From an uncultured Clostridia bacterium (lineage in GTDB: Bacteria > Bacillota > Clostridia > Oscillospirales > CAG-272), in contig CALWJV010000011.1 of the NCBI GenBank assembly GCA_944381115.1, forward strand, positions 1 through 49,056: a stretch of DNA of 49,056 bases, read 5' to 3'. Positions 39,517-48,499 of the stretch are shown piece by piece (the first letter of the stretch is position 1; every line of letters begins with the position of its first letter). The notes under the pieces were generated by a model. The model was given only the letters and a program-made list of their open reading frames with translations, was not told where the DNA came from and searched no databases. Position numbers and translations under genes: made by a program.

Positions 39517-40689
39517 TTAAAAATAACTGACTTTGATCCGTTTACCCATACTGCGAAGACATTCTGAAAGTTCTTCGACCAAATTCATTTTAATATTAAA
39601 ATTTATCGGAAGGTCCGGATTTTGATGAGCCGGATTTACAGCCTTGCCCACAAAGAAATTTATATCCGTTGCTTCTTCAAAAAGAATCCTGCAAATTTTG
39701 GAAGCACCGTCTTGCTTGTATCCCCATTTATCGTAAGAACTGTTATCTTTAAGGTAATCCTTAGCGTATTCGAGTACCTTATTTATTGTGATAACACCTT
39801 CTGTTACAAGATCTACACCTTCTATTTCTGCAGTAGGGGGTACATCGGGCGACAAAAAATTCAGACTTGCCTTAAGTGGCTTTCCAAGATATTTTGCTAC
39901 AATGGATGATGTTGTACCGCCGCATACTATATGCTTACCTTCTTTACCAAAAAAAAGTGCCATCATACGGTTACAGTCATCACGGTTTGATGGAGGACCG
40001 AATAAAACATTGACCGGTACTCTTTTTCTTACCTTTACGACAACTGCTGTTGCATCGTCTCCGGGTTTTCCTCCGTAAAGTTTATTGCACTCATCAATAA
40101 GCAGTGTAGACAGATTTTTTGCGGTGTGACCAGCGTAAGCCATGTCAGCCATAAAGTTTGCTATATCATCAATTTTCCATCCGAAATTATATGAAACACC
40201 TATACCGGCATGAGGACATCCGTCGCTCATTGCAACAATGGTATCATCTTCTTCCAGTCTTATAACGGATTTTATTATTTTTTTTCCGCCTATATTCATT
40301 TCACTTTTTGGATAATCGACTGACTTTCCGTCCCTTATGAAAATTACTTTAGGATTATCGTACTGTATAATTTCTGCCGATTCGTTTTCAATAATATGAA
40401 TAAGTGTAAATGTTGAATAAGCTACTCCGCGTACAGAACAGACTGGAAGTGTTGCGGCAATAGTTGAGACACATTCTTCAAGCGGGAGTCCAGCGGATAT
40501 CATAGTTGAGATTATTTTGGAGGTAAGCGTTGAAAGAATACTCGCTTTGACACCGCTGCCTAATCCGTCTGCAAGAACTATAACGGAAGAGTTTTCGTCG
40601 GTATCAATAATATCAACATGATCTCCGCAAAGTTGTTCGCCTGCATGATTTATGCTTTTATATCCTATTTCCGTGCAAAGATCATTCAT
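39517..40689 (-). CDS. SpoIIE-type PP2C serine phosphatase of the HydS operon
   Basis: The product is 390 aa. Residues ~1-225 form a PP2C/SpoIIE phosphatase: GDHVDIIDTDENSSVIVLADGLGSGVKAS carries the metal-binding Asp and Gly motif, with VAMSDGCPHAG and GGKPGDDATAVVVKV further on. The remaining ~165 residues have no family I can name. It overlaps the PAS hydrogenase sensor gene by one base (TAATG), so the two are translationally linked. PP2C-type phosphatases are known neighbours of sensory group C [FeFe] hydrogenases in Clostridia. The substrate is unknown. Confidence 0.85.
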   Translation of the reverse strand: MNDLCTEIGYKSINHAGEQLCGDHVDIIDTDENSSVIVLADGLGSGVKASILSTLTSKIISTMISAGLPLEECVSTIAATLPVCSVRGVAYSTFTLIHIIENESAEIIQYDNPKVIFIRDGKSVDYPKSEMNIGGKKIIKSVIRLEEDDTIVAMSDGCPHAGIGVSYNFGWKIDDIANFMADMAYAGHTAKNLSTLLIDECNKLYGGKPGDDATAVVVKVRKRVPVNVLFGPPSNRDDCNRMMALFFGKEGKHIVCGGTTSSIVAKYLGKPLKASLNFLSPDVPPTAEIEGVDLVTEGVITINKVLEYAKDYLKDNSSYDKWGYKQDGASKICRILFEEATDINFFVGKAVNPAHQNPDLPINFNIKMNLVEELSECLRSMGKRIKVSYF

Positions 40690-42365
40690 TATTCATCACC
40701 TATGGAATCTTTGAGTTTGGTCAGGGCAATTTTTGTTTCCGCTGCTGTTTCTCCGAGAAGAGATGCGATTTCCTGAACGATTCGCATTTGTTTATCAACA
40801 ACACGATCCGCAGTTTCTACGGTCTTCCTGCTCAATGCGTCTTTCTTTTGACGTTCGTTTTCTTCTTCGGTTACATCTCTTAAAATACAAATCAGTAATT
40901 TATATTCCTTATCATATACAATTGTCTGCTCAACATAACGCTTATACTCTGCAAGATATACTCTTTCGTTGCGCATATCTTCTCCTGTGGCCTGGACTTT
41001 AACAAATGGCGTAGGATCTAAAATACGTACCACCGGTTCTCCGAGAACATCAGATGCGGATCGTATATTCAAAATGCTTCTTGCGGCTTCGTTTATTTGC
41101 TGTACTTCCATGCTGTCATTAAGTACAATCAAACCGTTTGGGGTGTTTTTGACGATGGTGTCGGAGAAACTTTCGGCTTTTTCTTTGAGATACGGCAGAC
41201 ACATGGATATCTCCGCTTTTCCCTGATAGATTGCGATTGCTTTGGCCCTGCATGTGTCATATCCGCAGGATCCGCAGTTGAGTTCGTCAGAAGGCTTGTA
41301 TTTACCCATTTGACGGAGGATCGCGGAAATCTCTGTTTCAGACGGAGTCCCTGTTTGAGGTTTAATGGGATCAAACTGTTTATGAATTGCAAGTGTGTCC
41401 GGCTGTGTAACGGAAAAATCTTTTTCGCTTGCAAATTTTGCAACCTTTATATAATCATTTACAGGTGAGCGATGAAATTTTTCCATAACGGGACCGCCTA
41501 TACAACTTCCTACACATGCGGACATCTCAATAAACACTTTATGTACTTTGCCGTTTTCAATATCGCGCAGAGCTGCAATACAGTTTTCAACACCGTCAAC
41601 TGCAAAATATGAATAATCTGATTCACGTTTTATAAATGATTTTATTATGCCGCTTGTTGTGGGGAAAAAACGTGCACGTCCCTCATTGCTTTTTTCTTCA
41701 ATTGTTTCAAGTTTTATATTTTCTGCTGAAAGCCATTTTGAAAGTTCTTCAAATGTCAAAACCGCATCTACTATTCCCGGATAACAGTCTGCTTCATCTT
41801 TTTTTGCAACACATGGACCGATAAATACGGTTTTTGCATTAGGATATCTTTTCTTTATATCTACACAGTGTGCTTGCATCGGAGACATAGTATCAGCAAG
41901 GTACGGAAGAAGATGAGGAAAATATTTTTGAATCAATAAATTGACAGAATGACAGCAAGAACTTATTAGTATGTCTCTCTTGTCTTCAGAAAGCATGCGT
42001 TCGTATTCAGTTTTGACGATGGTAGCACCGATAGCCGTTTCTTCTACGTCTGCAAATCCAAGTTTTTTTAGTGCCTTTCTCATGGGTCCGATACCGACGC
42101 CGTCATAGTTCGCAATAAAGGATGGGGCCAAGCTTACATATACTGGATCTCCGCTTTGTATAAGAACTTTTACTTTTTCTGTTTCATCAACTATTTCTTT
42201 TGCGTTTTGAGGACAAACAACAAAGCATTGACCGCAAAGTATACATTCATCATCTATAATATGTGCCTGATTCCCTGAAAAACGTATGGATTTTACAGGG
42301 CAATGTCTTATGCATTTATAACAGTTTTTACAGTTGGATTTTTTGAGTGTCAGTGATTTAGCCAT
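40689..42365 (-). CDS. hydS: PAS-containing [FeFe]-hydrogenase-like sensor (HydS, group C type)
   Basis: The product is 558 aa. Order: two [4Fe-4S] motifs (CKNCYKCIRHCP, CILCGQCFVVCP; residues ~10-55); H-cluster domain (~75-330) with SSCCHSV, GPCVAKKDE and EMSACVGSCIGGP; a PF04060-like Fe-S domain (CGSCGYDTCRAKAIAIYQGKAEISMC; ~375-402); a PAS domain (~410-520); and a C-terminal coiled coil (~520-558). This is the architecture of HydS, a proposed H2 or redox sensor. L1 has His-Ser instead of Pro-x-Trp, which argues against normal turnover. The flanking phosphatase, kinase-like and [2Fe-2S] genes suggest a signalling module (inference). ATG 42365 follows GAGG by 7 bases. Confidence 0.88.
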   Translation of the reverse strand: MAKSLTLKKSNCKNCYKCIRHCPVKSIRFSGNQAHIIDDECILCGQCFVVCPQNAKEIVDETEKVKVLIQSGDPVYVSLAPSFIANYDGVGIGPMRKALKKLGFADVEETAIGATIVKTEYERMLSEDKRDILISSCCHSVNLLIQKYFPHLLPYLADTMSPMQAHCVDIKKRYPNAKTVFIGPCVAKKDEADCYPGIVDAVLTFEELSKWLSAENIKLETIEEKSNEGRARFFPTTSGIIKSFIKRESDYSYFAVDGVENCIAALRDIENGKVHKVFIEMSACVGSCIGGPVMEKFHRSPVNDYIKVAKFASEKDFSVTQPDTLAIHKQFDPIKPQTGTPSETEISAILRQMGKYKPSDELNCGSCGYDTCRAKAIAIYQGKAEISMCLPYLKEKAESFSDTIVKNTPNGLIVLNDSMEVQQINEAARSILNIRSASDVLGEPVVRILDPTPFVKVQATGEDMRNERVYLAEYKRYVEQTIVYDKEYKLLICILRDVTEEENERQKKDALSRKTVETADRVVDKQMRIVQEIASLLGETAAETKIALTKLKDSIGDE

Positions 42366-42367
42366 AT

Positions 42368-42643
42368 TTACGCCTCGCACTCTTTTATTTTTTTAAGTAC
42401 TTTTTCCGTCCAAAAATTCGAAAAGCTTTCCGGAGTAATTCCGGAAAAGACCTCTTCGTTTGTTCCGTCTCCTATTGAAATGGTAACGCCGACACGATTA
42501 CACTTTCCGAAGCAAAAGCTTCCGGAAAGTATAACCGAATCTTCAAGTTTTTCTTCTTTTATTTTGTTTTCAAATAATTCCACAAGTTGCATAGAGCCTT
42601 TTAAATGGCACGAACTTCCTACACAAATACTAACAAAAATCAT
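42368..42643 (-). CDS. Thioredoxin-like [2Fe-2S] ferredoxin, copy 2
   Basis: The product is 91 aa. Cys7, Cys12, Cys44 and Cys48 give the CxxxxC...CxxxC pattern of NuoE/HydA-C-type thioredoxin-fold [2Fe-2S] proteins (SICVGSSCHLKGS and SFCFGKCNRVG). It is a diverged tandem copy of the next gene. It overlaps it by one base and ends 2 bp before hydS. It likely passes electrons to or from HydS (inference). The C-terminal ~20 residues extend beyond the shorter copy. Confidence 0.85.
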   Translation of the reverse strand: MIFVSICVGSSCHLKGSMQLVELFENKIKEEKLEDSVILSGSFCFGKCNRVGVTISIGDGTNEEVFSGITPESFSNFWTEKVLKKIKECEA

Positions 42644-42882
42644 TATATTTCACCAAGAACGTGTTTGTTAAAGAACTCATTGACATTTTCAGGGGTTAGG
42701 GAATAGAACTTTTCACCAATTGATACGCTGACACCTTTTTGGCATCTTCCCATACAAAATGTAGCACCGAGTTCCACCATGTTATTCAACCCGTTTTCCT
42801 CAATAAAATGACGGAGTTGTTCAACTATTTGTTTGGAGCCTTTTAAATGGCAGGAACTTCCTATACAAACCGTTATTTTCAT
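42643..42882 (-). CDS. Thioredoxin-like [2Fe-2S] ferredoxin, copy 1
   Basis: The product is 79 aa with Cys6, Cys11, Cys43 and Cys47 in the same CxxxxC...CxxxC arrangement (VCIGSSCHLKGSKQ and TFCMGRCQKG). It is a stand-alone version of the NuoE-like domain, without the N-terminal helical part. AAAGGAG precedes the ATG. Its tandem copy and hydS follow directly. Confidence 0.86.
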   Translation of the reverse strand: MKITVCIGSSCHLKGSKQIVEQLRHFIEENGLNNMVELGATFCMGRCQKGVSVSIGEKFYSLTPENVNEFFNKHVLGEI

Positions 42883-42899
42883 TTAATTTCTCCTTTCGA

Positions 42900-43649
42900 T
42901 CAGTCGTAATCAACCACGCTGACCCAGGAAAGAAGAAATTGACGTTCTTTTTCGTTACCTTTCACCGATTGAGAAGCAGCTACAATTGGCATCCACTTTT
43001 GTACGTACTGCTTTGCAGTGTTACTCTTACGGCAAAACAGGTTAAGGTATTTTTCAGCGATTTCTGTTTCGCCTGCAAGACAGAAAATAAGATACGTTCT
43101 GGCAACGTCTGCAGAAGCATTTCCTTGGGTTGCATGCGCCCAATCAATGATGTACGGTATTCCGTCATCACGGATTATTATATTTGAAGGATTGAAATCT
43201 CCGTGACACAGTTTTTTATGTCGGGGCATTCCTTCAAGACGCGTGTGAAGGTCATATCTTGCTGTTGCATCAAGTTCTGTCATCGAGATTTTGCGGTTCA
43301 TCTTATCTTTAAGTTTTGTAAGAAGAGGAGATTCTTTTGATTGAACATTGATTTGAATATCAACAAAAAGAGAAAGGTATTCATCCATCTTTTCGGGATG
43401 TTCCTTCATAAGTTGCTCAAGCGTCTTTCCGGGTATATATTCTGATATAATTGCCCATTTTCCGTCGATTGTCGTTACTTCTTTGATCTTTGGTATATTT
43501 AATCCAGTTTCCTCAACTCTTGCCTGATTCAATGCTTCGTTAAGAACATCCGCTTTTGAATAATCGGCATTAAACACTTTTATGCAGTCGTCTTTATCAC
43601 GGTATATTGTTTTTCCTGTACGGACTGCTACAATATTTTCAAATTTCAT
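42900..43649 (-). CDS. Aminoglycoside/choline kinase-fold phosphotransferase in the HydS operon
   Basis: The product is 249 aa. Kinase-like landmarks are the hinge SEYIPGKTLEQLM (about residues 68-80), the catalytic loop CHGDFNPSNIII (about 148-159) and the metal-binding IIDWAHATQG (about 166-175). These match the APH/choline kinase superfamily. The Lys of the N-lobe may be DCIKVFN. Drug resistance is unlikely given the setting: it lies between adhE and the [2Fe-2S]/HydS/phosphatase genes, overlapping the adhE stop by one base. A role opposite to the SpoIIE-type phosphatase is a fair inference; the substrate is unknown. Confidence 0.8.
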   Translation of the reverse strand: MKFENIVAVRTGKTIYRDKDDCIKVFNADYSKADVLNEALNQARVEETGLNIPKIKEVTTIDGKWAIISEYIPGKTLEQLMKEHPEKMDEYLSLFVDIQINVQSKESPLLTKLKDKMNRKISMTELDATARYDLHTRLEGMPRHKKLCHGDFNPSNIIIRDDGIPYIIDWAHATQGNASADVARTYLIFCLAGETEIAEKYLNLFCRKSNTAKQYVQKWMPIVAASQSVKGNEKERQFLLSWVSVVDYD

Positions 43650-46345
43650 TATGATTTTCCTCCTTTGCGATAAGTCTGTTTGATTTTATCATCTCCTGAA
43701 TTATTGCTGGTAATTATTGGTGTGGGCATTTCAGGTTCGTGAAAATGTCTGCCGTAATAAGCGTTCAGATACATTTGCTTGATCTCGCTCATGAGCGGAT
43801 AACGAGGGTTTGCGCCTGTGCACTGGTCGTCAAATGCCTGTTCAACCATATCATCAAGACGAGCAAGAAAATCTGCTTCATCTATTCCGTAGTCTTTAAT
43901 TGTTGCTTTTATTCCAACTCTTGCCTTGAGTTCATTTACTGCCTTGATAAGATTTTCAACCTTTTCTTGGTTGTCTTTACCGCCGAGTCCGAGGTAATCT
44001 GCAATTTCAGCATATCTTTCAAGAGTATGAGGATGATCATACTGAGAGAAGGTACCCATTTTTACAGGGACTTCGCTTGAATTAAAGCGTATGACTTCTT
44101 CTATTAAAAGTGCGTTTGCAATACCGTGGGGAAGATGATGGAATGCACCGAGTTTATGTGCCATTGAATGGCAAACTCCAAGAAATGCATTAGCAAATGC
44201 CATACCTGCCATTGTTGCAGCGTTCGCCATTTTTTCCCTTGCCTCTACATCTGTCTGTCCGTTATCATAAGCACGGGGAAGGTATTTAAATATTACCTTT
44301 AAAGCACGAAGCGCGATACCGTCAGTATAATCTGTTGCAAGCATTGCAGCATATGCTTCAAGAGCGTGAGTAACCGCATCTATTCCTGATGAAGCCGTAA
44401 GTCCGCGGGGAGCAGACATATGAAAATCGGTATCGATAATTGCCATGTTTGGAAGGAGCTCGTAGTCGGCAAGAGGATATTTAATTCCGGTTTTTTCATC
44501 TGTGATAACCGCAAAGGGAGTTACCTCGGAACCGGTACCTGCCGATGTCGGAATAGCAATAAAGTATGCCTTTTTACCCATTTTCGGAAAAGTGTAAATT
44601 CTCTTGCGTATATCTATAAAACGCATCGCCATATCCATAAAATCTGCTTCCGGATGTTCATATAGAACCCACATTATTTTTGCTGCGTCCATTGCGGAAC
44701 CGCCTCCGAGTGCGATAATTGTATCTGGCTGAAACGCTTTCATTTGTGCAGCACCTTCGGTTGCATTGGCGAGTGTAGGGTCAGGTTGAACATTAAAAAA
44801 TGTTGTATGGGTTATTCCCATTTCATCAAGTTTATCCGTAACCGGTTTTGTATACCCGTTTTGATAAAGGAAAGTATCTGTTACTATAAATGCCTTTTTT
44901 GCTCCTCTTACTGTTCTGAGTTCATCAAGAGCAACAGGCAAACAGCCTTTTTTAATGTATACCTTTTCAGGTGTTCTAAACCAAAGCATATTTTCTCTCC
45001 TCTCGGCTACTGTTTTAATGTTTATAAGGTGTTTTACACCTACGTTTTCGGATACACTGTTACCACCCCATGATCCGCAACCCAAAGTAAGAGATGGCGC
45101 GAGTTTAAAGTTGTAAAGGTCTCCGATACCGCCGTGAGAAGAAGGCGTATTAACAAGTATACGGCATGTTTTCATTCTTGATTCAAATGCGGCAAATTTA
45201 TCTTTTTCTGTTTTTTCATCTAAATATACTGATGAAGTATGTCCGAATCCTCCGTCCGTAATAAGTACTTCCGCTTTATCAAGGGCTTCTTCAAAAGTCT
45301 TGGCTTTATACATTGCAAGTACGGGTGAAAGCTTTTCGTGCGCAAATTCTTCGGAAATATCAACGCTTTCCACTTCACCTATAAGTATTTTGGTTCCTTC
45401 CGGAACATTAATGCCAGCAAGTGATGCTATTTTGCAGGCCGACTGTCCTACTATTTTCGCGTTAAGAGCTCCGTTTATTATCATTGTTTTTCTTACTTTT
45501 TCTGTTTCTTCAGGGTTAAGGAAGTAGCATCCTCTTGCAGAAAATTCTTCTTTTACCGCATCGTATATGCTCTCAAGAACAATAACGGATTGCTCGGAAG
45601 CACATATCATACCGTTGTCGAATGTCTTGGAGTGAATTATTGAGTTAACAGCAAGAAGAATGTTGGCGCTTTCGTCAATAATGGCCGGAGTGTTACCTGC
45701 GCCTACACCAAGAGCGGGTTTACCACTGGAGTAAGCGGCCTTGACCATTCCCGGACCTCCTGTTGCAAGTATAATATCTGACTCTTTCATTATAGTGTTT
45801 GTCAATTCAAGAGAAGGAACGTCAATCCAACCGATGATTCCTTCAGGTGCACCTGCTGCAACTGCTGCTTCAAGTACAAGTTTTGCTGCTGCAATAGTTG
45901 ACCCTTTTGCTCTCGGATGTGGGCTTATAATTATTGCGTTTCTTGTTTTAATTGCTAAAAGGCATTTAAAAATAGCTGTTGATGTTGGGTTTGTTGTTGG
46001 AATAACGGCAGCAATCAAACCTATAGGCTCTGCGATTTTTTTAATACCGTATGATTTGTCTTCTTCAATCACGCCACAGGTTTTTGTATTTTTATATGCA
46101 TTGTAAATATATTCAGAAGCATAATGGTTTTTTATTACCTTGTCTTCCACTAATCCCATGCCGGTTTCCTCAACCGCAATTTTTGCAAGAGATATTCTTG
46201 CTTTGTTTGCTGCCGATGCTGCTGCAAGAAAAATTTTGTCTACCTGTTCCTGTGTATAGGTTGCAAAAATTTTTTGCGCTACACGGACTCGGTCAATGCA
46301 TTCTTTTAATTTTTCTACATTGTCTACAATTTGGTACTCTTTCAT
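43649..46345 (-). CDS. adhE: Bifunctional acetaldehyde-CoA/alcohol dehydrogenase
   Basis: Reduces acetyl-CoA to acetaldehyde and then ethanol with two NADH, regenerating NAD+ in fermentation. The product is 898 aa. The N-terminal CoA-dependent aldehyde dehydrogenase domain (about 1-440) has its nucleophile Cys in NGMICASEQSV (about residue 244). The C-terminal iron alcohol dehydrogenase domain (about 460-880) shows IALGGGSAMDAAK, PTSAGTGSEVTPFAV and CHSMAHKLGAFHHLPHG (iron His residues). GGAGG precedes the ATG. It lies 23 bp downstream of rex, its usual repressor, and leads into the HydS genes. Confidence 0.97.
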   Translation of the reverse strand: MKEYQIVDNVEKLKECIDRVRVAQKIFATYTQEQVDKIFLAAASAANKARISLAKIAVEETGMGLVEDKVIKNHYASEYIYNAYKNTKTCGVIEEDKSYGIKKIAEPIGLIAAVIPTTNPTSTAIFKCLLAIKTRNAIIISPHPRAKGSTIAAAKLVLEAAVAAGAPEGIIGWIDVPSLELTNTIMKESDIILATGGPGMVKAAYSSGKPALGVGAGNTPAIIDESANILLAVNSIIHSKTFDNGMICASEQSVIVLESIYDAVKEEFSARGCYFLNPEETEKVRKTMIINGALNAKIVGQSACKIASLAGINVPEGTKILIGEVESVDISEEFAHEKLSPVLAMYKAKTFEEALDKAEVLITDGGFGHTSSVYLDEKTEKDKFAAFESRMKTCRILVNTPSSHGGIGDLYNFKLAPSLTLGCGSWGGNSVSENVGVKHLINIKTVAERRENMLWFRTPEKVYIKKGCLPVALDELRTVRGAKKAFIVTDTFLYQNGYTKPVTDKLDEMGITHTTFFNVQPDPTLANATEGAAQMKAFQPDTIIALGGGSAMDAAKIMWVLYEHPEADFMDMAMRFIDIRKRIYTFPKMGKKAYFIAIPTSAGTGSEVTPFAVITDEKTGIKYPLADYELLPNMAIIDTDFHMSAPRGLTASSGIDAVTHALEAYAAMLATDYTDGIALRALKVIFKYLPRAYDNGQTDVEAREKMANAATMAGMAFANAFLGVCHSMAHKLGAFHHLPHGIANALLIEEVIRFNSSEVPVKMGTFSQYDHPHTLERYAEIADYLGLGGKDNQEKVENLIKAVNELKARVGIKATIKDYGIDEADFLARLDDMVEQAFDDQCTGANPRYPLMSEIKQMYLNAYYGRHFHEPEMPTPIITSNNSGDDKIKQTYRKGGKS

Positions 46346-46368
46346 TGTTTATATCCTCCAAAAATTAT

Positions 46369-46977
46369 TTACATATTTATTTGTTGCCTGAGTTGTGATA
46401 AAGAAATTGACAGTTTTTCGTTAATAACTGCAATATTACTCGGTACATGAAGAGTCATTGGGGCAAAATTCCATATTGCTTTAATTCCTGCGTCGATCAT
46501 TATATCACAAACTGTTTGTGCCGCTGTTGCCGGTACAGTTATTATTCCTATTGAAACGGAATGCTCTTTACAATATTTATTGAAACAGTCAAGAGAAAAA
46601 ACATTTTCATTTCTTCCCGGTGGTATTTTAATGTCAAAAGCCGCGCTTATTTTTACTCCGACTTTATCAAAGTTACCATATCCCAGAAGTGCGCGTCCGA
46701 GTTTTCCTGCTCCTACAATGACTGCCTCGCAAGGTTTGTCTTCGCCTAAAAAAATTCGTATATCGGAAAGTAATTTTTCTGCGTCGTACCCGATACGGGG
46801 TTTTCCGGTCCCGCTTACCATTGCAAGTTCTTTTCTTACCTGAACTTCGCCGAATTTAAGGTCTTTCGCAATTTTTGAGGAAGAAACAGAGTTTACCCCG
46901 GTTTCTATTAATTTTTCCAAATACGTGGCGTAAACAGGCAAACGTTCCAGCATTGGTCTTGATATTAATACTTTCAA
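46369..46977 (-). CDS. rex: Redox-sensing transcriptional repressor Rex
   Basis: Represses fermentation genes when NAD+ is high and leaves DNA when NADH binds. The product is 202 aa, of usual length. The N-terminal winged helix is at about 1-80 (RLPVYATYLEKL, the VSSSKIAKDLKFGEVQVRKELAMVSG segment). The Rossmann domain follows (AVIVGAGKLGRALLGYGNF, about 88-106), and a C-terminal domain-swap helix ends the protein. The start is TTG 46977, eight bases after AAGGAG. It is the first gene of the redox operon. I found no canonical Rex operator in front of it. Confidence 0.93.
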   Translation of the reverse strand: MKVLISRPMLERLPVYATYLEKLIETGVNSVSSSKIAKDLKFGEVQVRKELAMVSGTGKPRIGYDAEKLLSDIRIFLGEDKPCEAVIVGAGKLGRALLGYGNFDKVGVKISAAFDIKIPPGRNENVFSLDCFNKYCKEHSVSIGIITVPATAAQTVCDIMIDAGIKAIWNFAPMTLHVPSNIAVINEKLSISLSQLRQQINM

Positions 46978-47161
46978 GCGTTTTACTCCTTACTTTTTAT
47001 CTTACGGTAAAGTGTACTTTATTTTTATAATTAACATTTTTCGCATATTACGGCTGACTTTATATCGTACATAAGTAATTATATCATATTAACGGGAAAA
47101 ATGGAATTGTTTATTCGATATATCGATAATGCTTTTACTGATATAACCCCGGAAAACAAAC

Positions 47162-47196
47162 AAAGCAGGGTTTTTTCATGATAAACACCCTGCTTT
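47162..47196 (-). terminator. Terminator downstream of the lysR gene
   Basis: AAAGCAGGG (47162-47170) pairs with CCCTGCTTT (47188-47196) around a 17-base loop. T-rich flanks occur on both strands, so it ends the minus-strand lysR transcript. Confidence 0.82.
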
Positions 47197-47216
47197 TTCA
47201 GATATTTTATAATTAT

Positions 47217-48143
47217 TTATTTTATAAATTTATTTTTTGCATCAAAAAGTTCAGAAATAAACATTTTATCAAGTTCGGTAAGAATATGATCTTTTCGGTA
47301 TATCAGCAAATCCATATATTTTTTTGTGTTGTCAGCACAAGGTTTTTGTACAAGTCCGTACCGTTTCAGTGTGCGTTCCGGTGCCGGAGACTTCCACATA
47401 AATGTATTTATGTTTTCCGAAAGTAATTCAAATTGGCTTGCACGCTCAAAAACAAATATACGGCAGTTTGTATTATCGGGGAGTTCCTCTTTTCTGAGAA
47501 CAGACATGGAAAGTGAAGGTACATATGGATCTGCATGTGCAATCTCGGTAAACGCTGCAAGATCGCTGTAATGAATTTCACTTAGTTTTGCTAATGGGTT
47601 TTCTTCCGAAATTACAATGCTGTAGGTAAATTCAGTAACGGGTTCGAATAAAAGTTCTTTTTCTTCAAACATTTTCTTAAAGTTAGAATTGTTTTTGCAT
47701 GCATAACGTACAATACCCAGGTTATAGTCCTGTTCTAATATATTTTTTATTGCCCTCAATGCGTTCGTTTCTTTATAAAATAGTTCTGTTTTATGAGATC
47801 GGTCAATTTTTTTCGAAAACTCCGTAAATGCATGTGATATATAACTTGCCCTTGGTACGGATATGGCAAAATGCTGAATTTTTTCCGTTTCTTCTTTATA
47901 AAGATTTTCTATGACTTTAACATCATTCAAAACTTTTTTGGCATAATACAAAAATTCTTCTCCCTGCGGTGTTGGCACCATTCCTTTTGAAGAACGGGTA
48001 AATATTGTTATACCAAGAGACGATTCAAGTTCTTTTATTGCACGGGAAAGATTGGGCTGTCCCATATACAGGTTTTCCGCCGCTTTATTTATGGATCCGG
48101 TTTTTTCTATTTCAACTGCATACTGTAAATATAAAAGATTCAA
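47217..48143 (-). CDS. LysR-family transcriptional regulator
   Basis: The product is 308 aa. The N-terminal winged helix-turn-helix (about 1-60) reads LLYLQYAVEIEKTGSINKAAENLYMGQPNLSRAIKELESSLGITIF. The effector-binding domain covers about 90-300. The effector is unknown. The start is TTG 48143, eight bases after AAAGG. A strong promoter (48271-48299) and AT-rich palindromes in the leader suggest self-regulation. It is divergent from the MATE transporter gene, which may be its target (inference from position). Confidence 0.9.
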   Translation of the reverse strand: MNLLYLQYAVEIEKTGSINKAAENLYMGQPNLSRAIKELESSLGITIFTRSSKGMVPTPQGEEFLYYAKKVLNDVKVIENLYKEETEKIQHFAISVPRASYISHAFTEFSKKIDRSHKTELFYKETNALRAIKNILEQDYNLGIVRYACKNNSNFKKMFEEKELLFEPVTEFTYSIVISEENPLAKLSEIHYSDLAAFTEIAHADPYVPSLSMSVLRKEELPDNTNCRIFVFERASQFELLSENINTFMWKSPAPERTLKRYGLVQKPCADNTKKYMDLLIYRKDHILTELDKMFISELFDAKNKFIK

Positions 48144-48200
48144 AAGATTTACCTTTCTTATAAATTTAATAATGTGTTTTTAGTAATTATCTCATTTTTG

Positions 48201-48218
48201 TTTATGTTATAACATAAA
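48201..48218. promoter_or_regulatory. 18-bp palindrome in the lysR leader, candidate operator
   Basis: TTTATGTTATAACATAAA is a perfect palindrome lying between the lysR promoter and start codon. Its half TAACATAAA recurs over the lysR -10 box (48275-48283), and a related TTTAT-ACC-ATAAA lies at 48322-48334. Repeated half-sites at a LysR gene promoter suggest regulator binding. Confidence 0.5.
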
Positions 48219-48270
48219 AAATTATATAATAAATTATTTTCAATTTTGTTAGTTTTGTATCTTTATTACC

Positions 48271-48299
48271 ATTATAACATAAATGATAAATTGTGTCAA
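48271..48299 (-). promoter_or_regulatory. Sigma-A promoter of lysR
   Basis: On the minus strand TTGACA (48299-48294) and TATAAT (48276-48271) are exactly 17 bp apart, giving a leader of about 120 bases to the TTG start. Confidence 0.85.
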
Positions 48300-48499
48300 T
48301 CTTTTAAAAATGTTTCATTTCTTTATACCATAAATGCGACATGATTAACTGAAAATTTGGTTATTTAGTAAAACAGATAGAATTTAAAAAAGAATAAAAG
48401 ATTACATTTAAAAATAGAAATATACATTTTTGTATTTTGAGGAACAGTATATATAAGCATATAAAAATATTTACAAAAAGCACAAAGTTTTATTTAAAC

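Noticed and set aside
42900..43649. Aminoglycoside resistance gene
   Set aside because: The fold matches APH/choline kinases, but its operon context is hydrogenase signalling, and nothing specific to a drug-modifying enzyme is visible.
46978..47130. Canonical Rex operator upstream of rex
   Set aside because: No TTGTTAA-N4-TTAACAA-like sequence was found; only a half-site-like TGTTAAT on the minus strand. The -10 TATAAT (47083-47078) is good but its -35 is poor.
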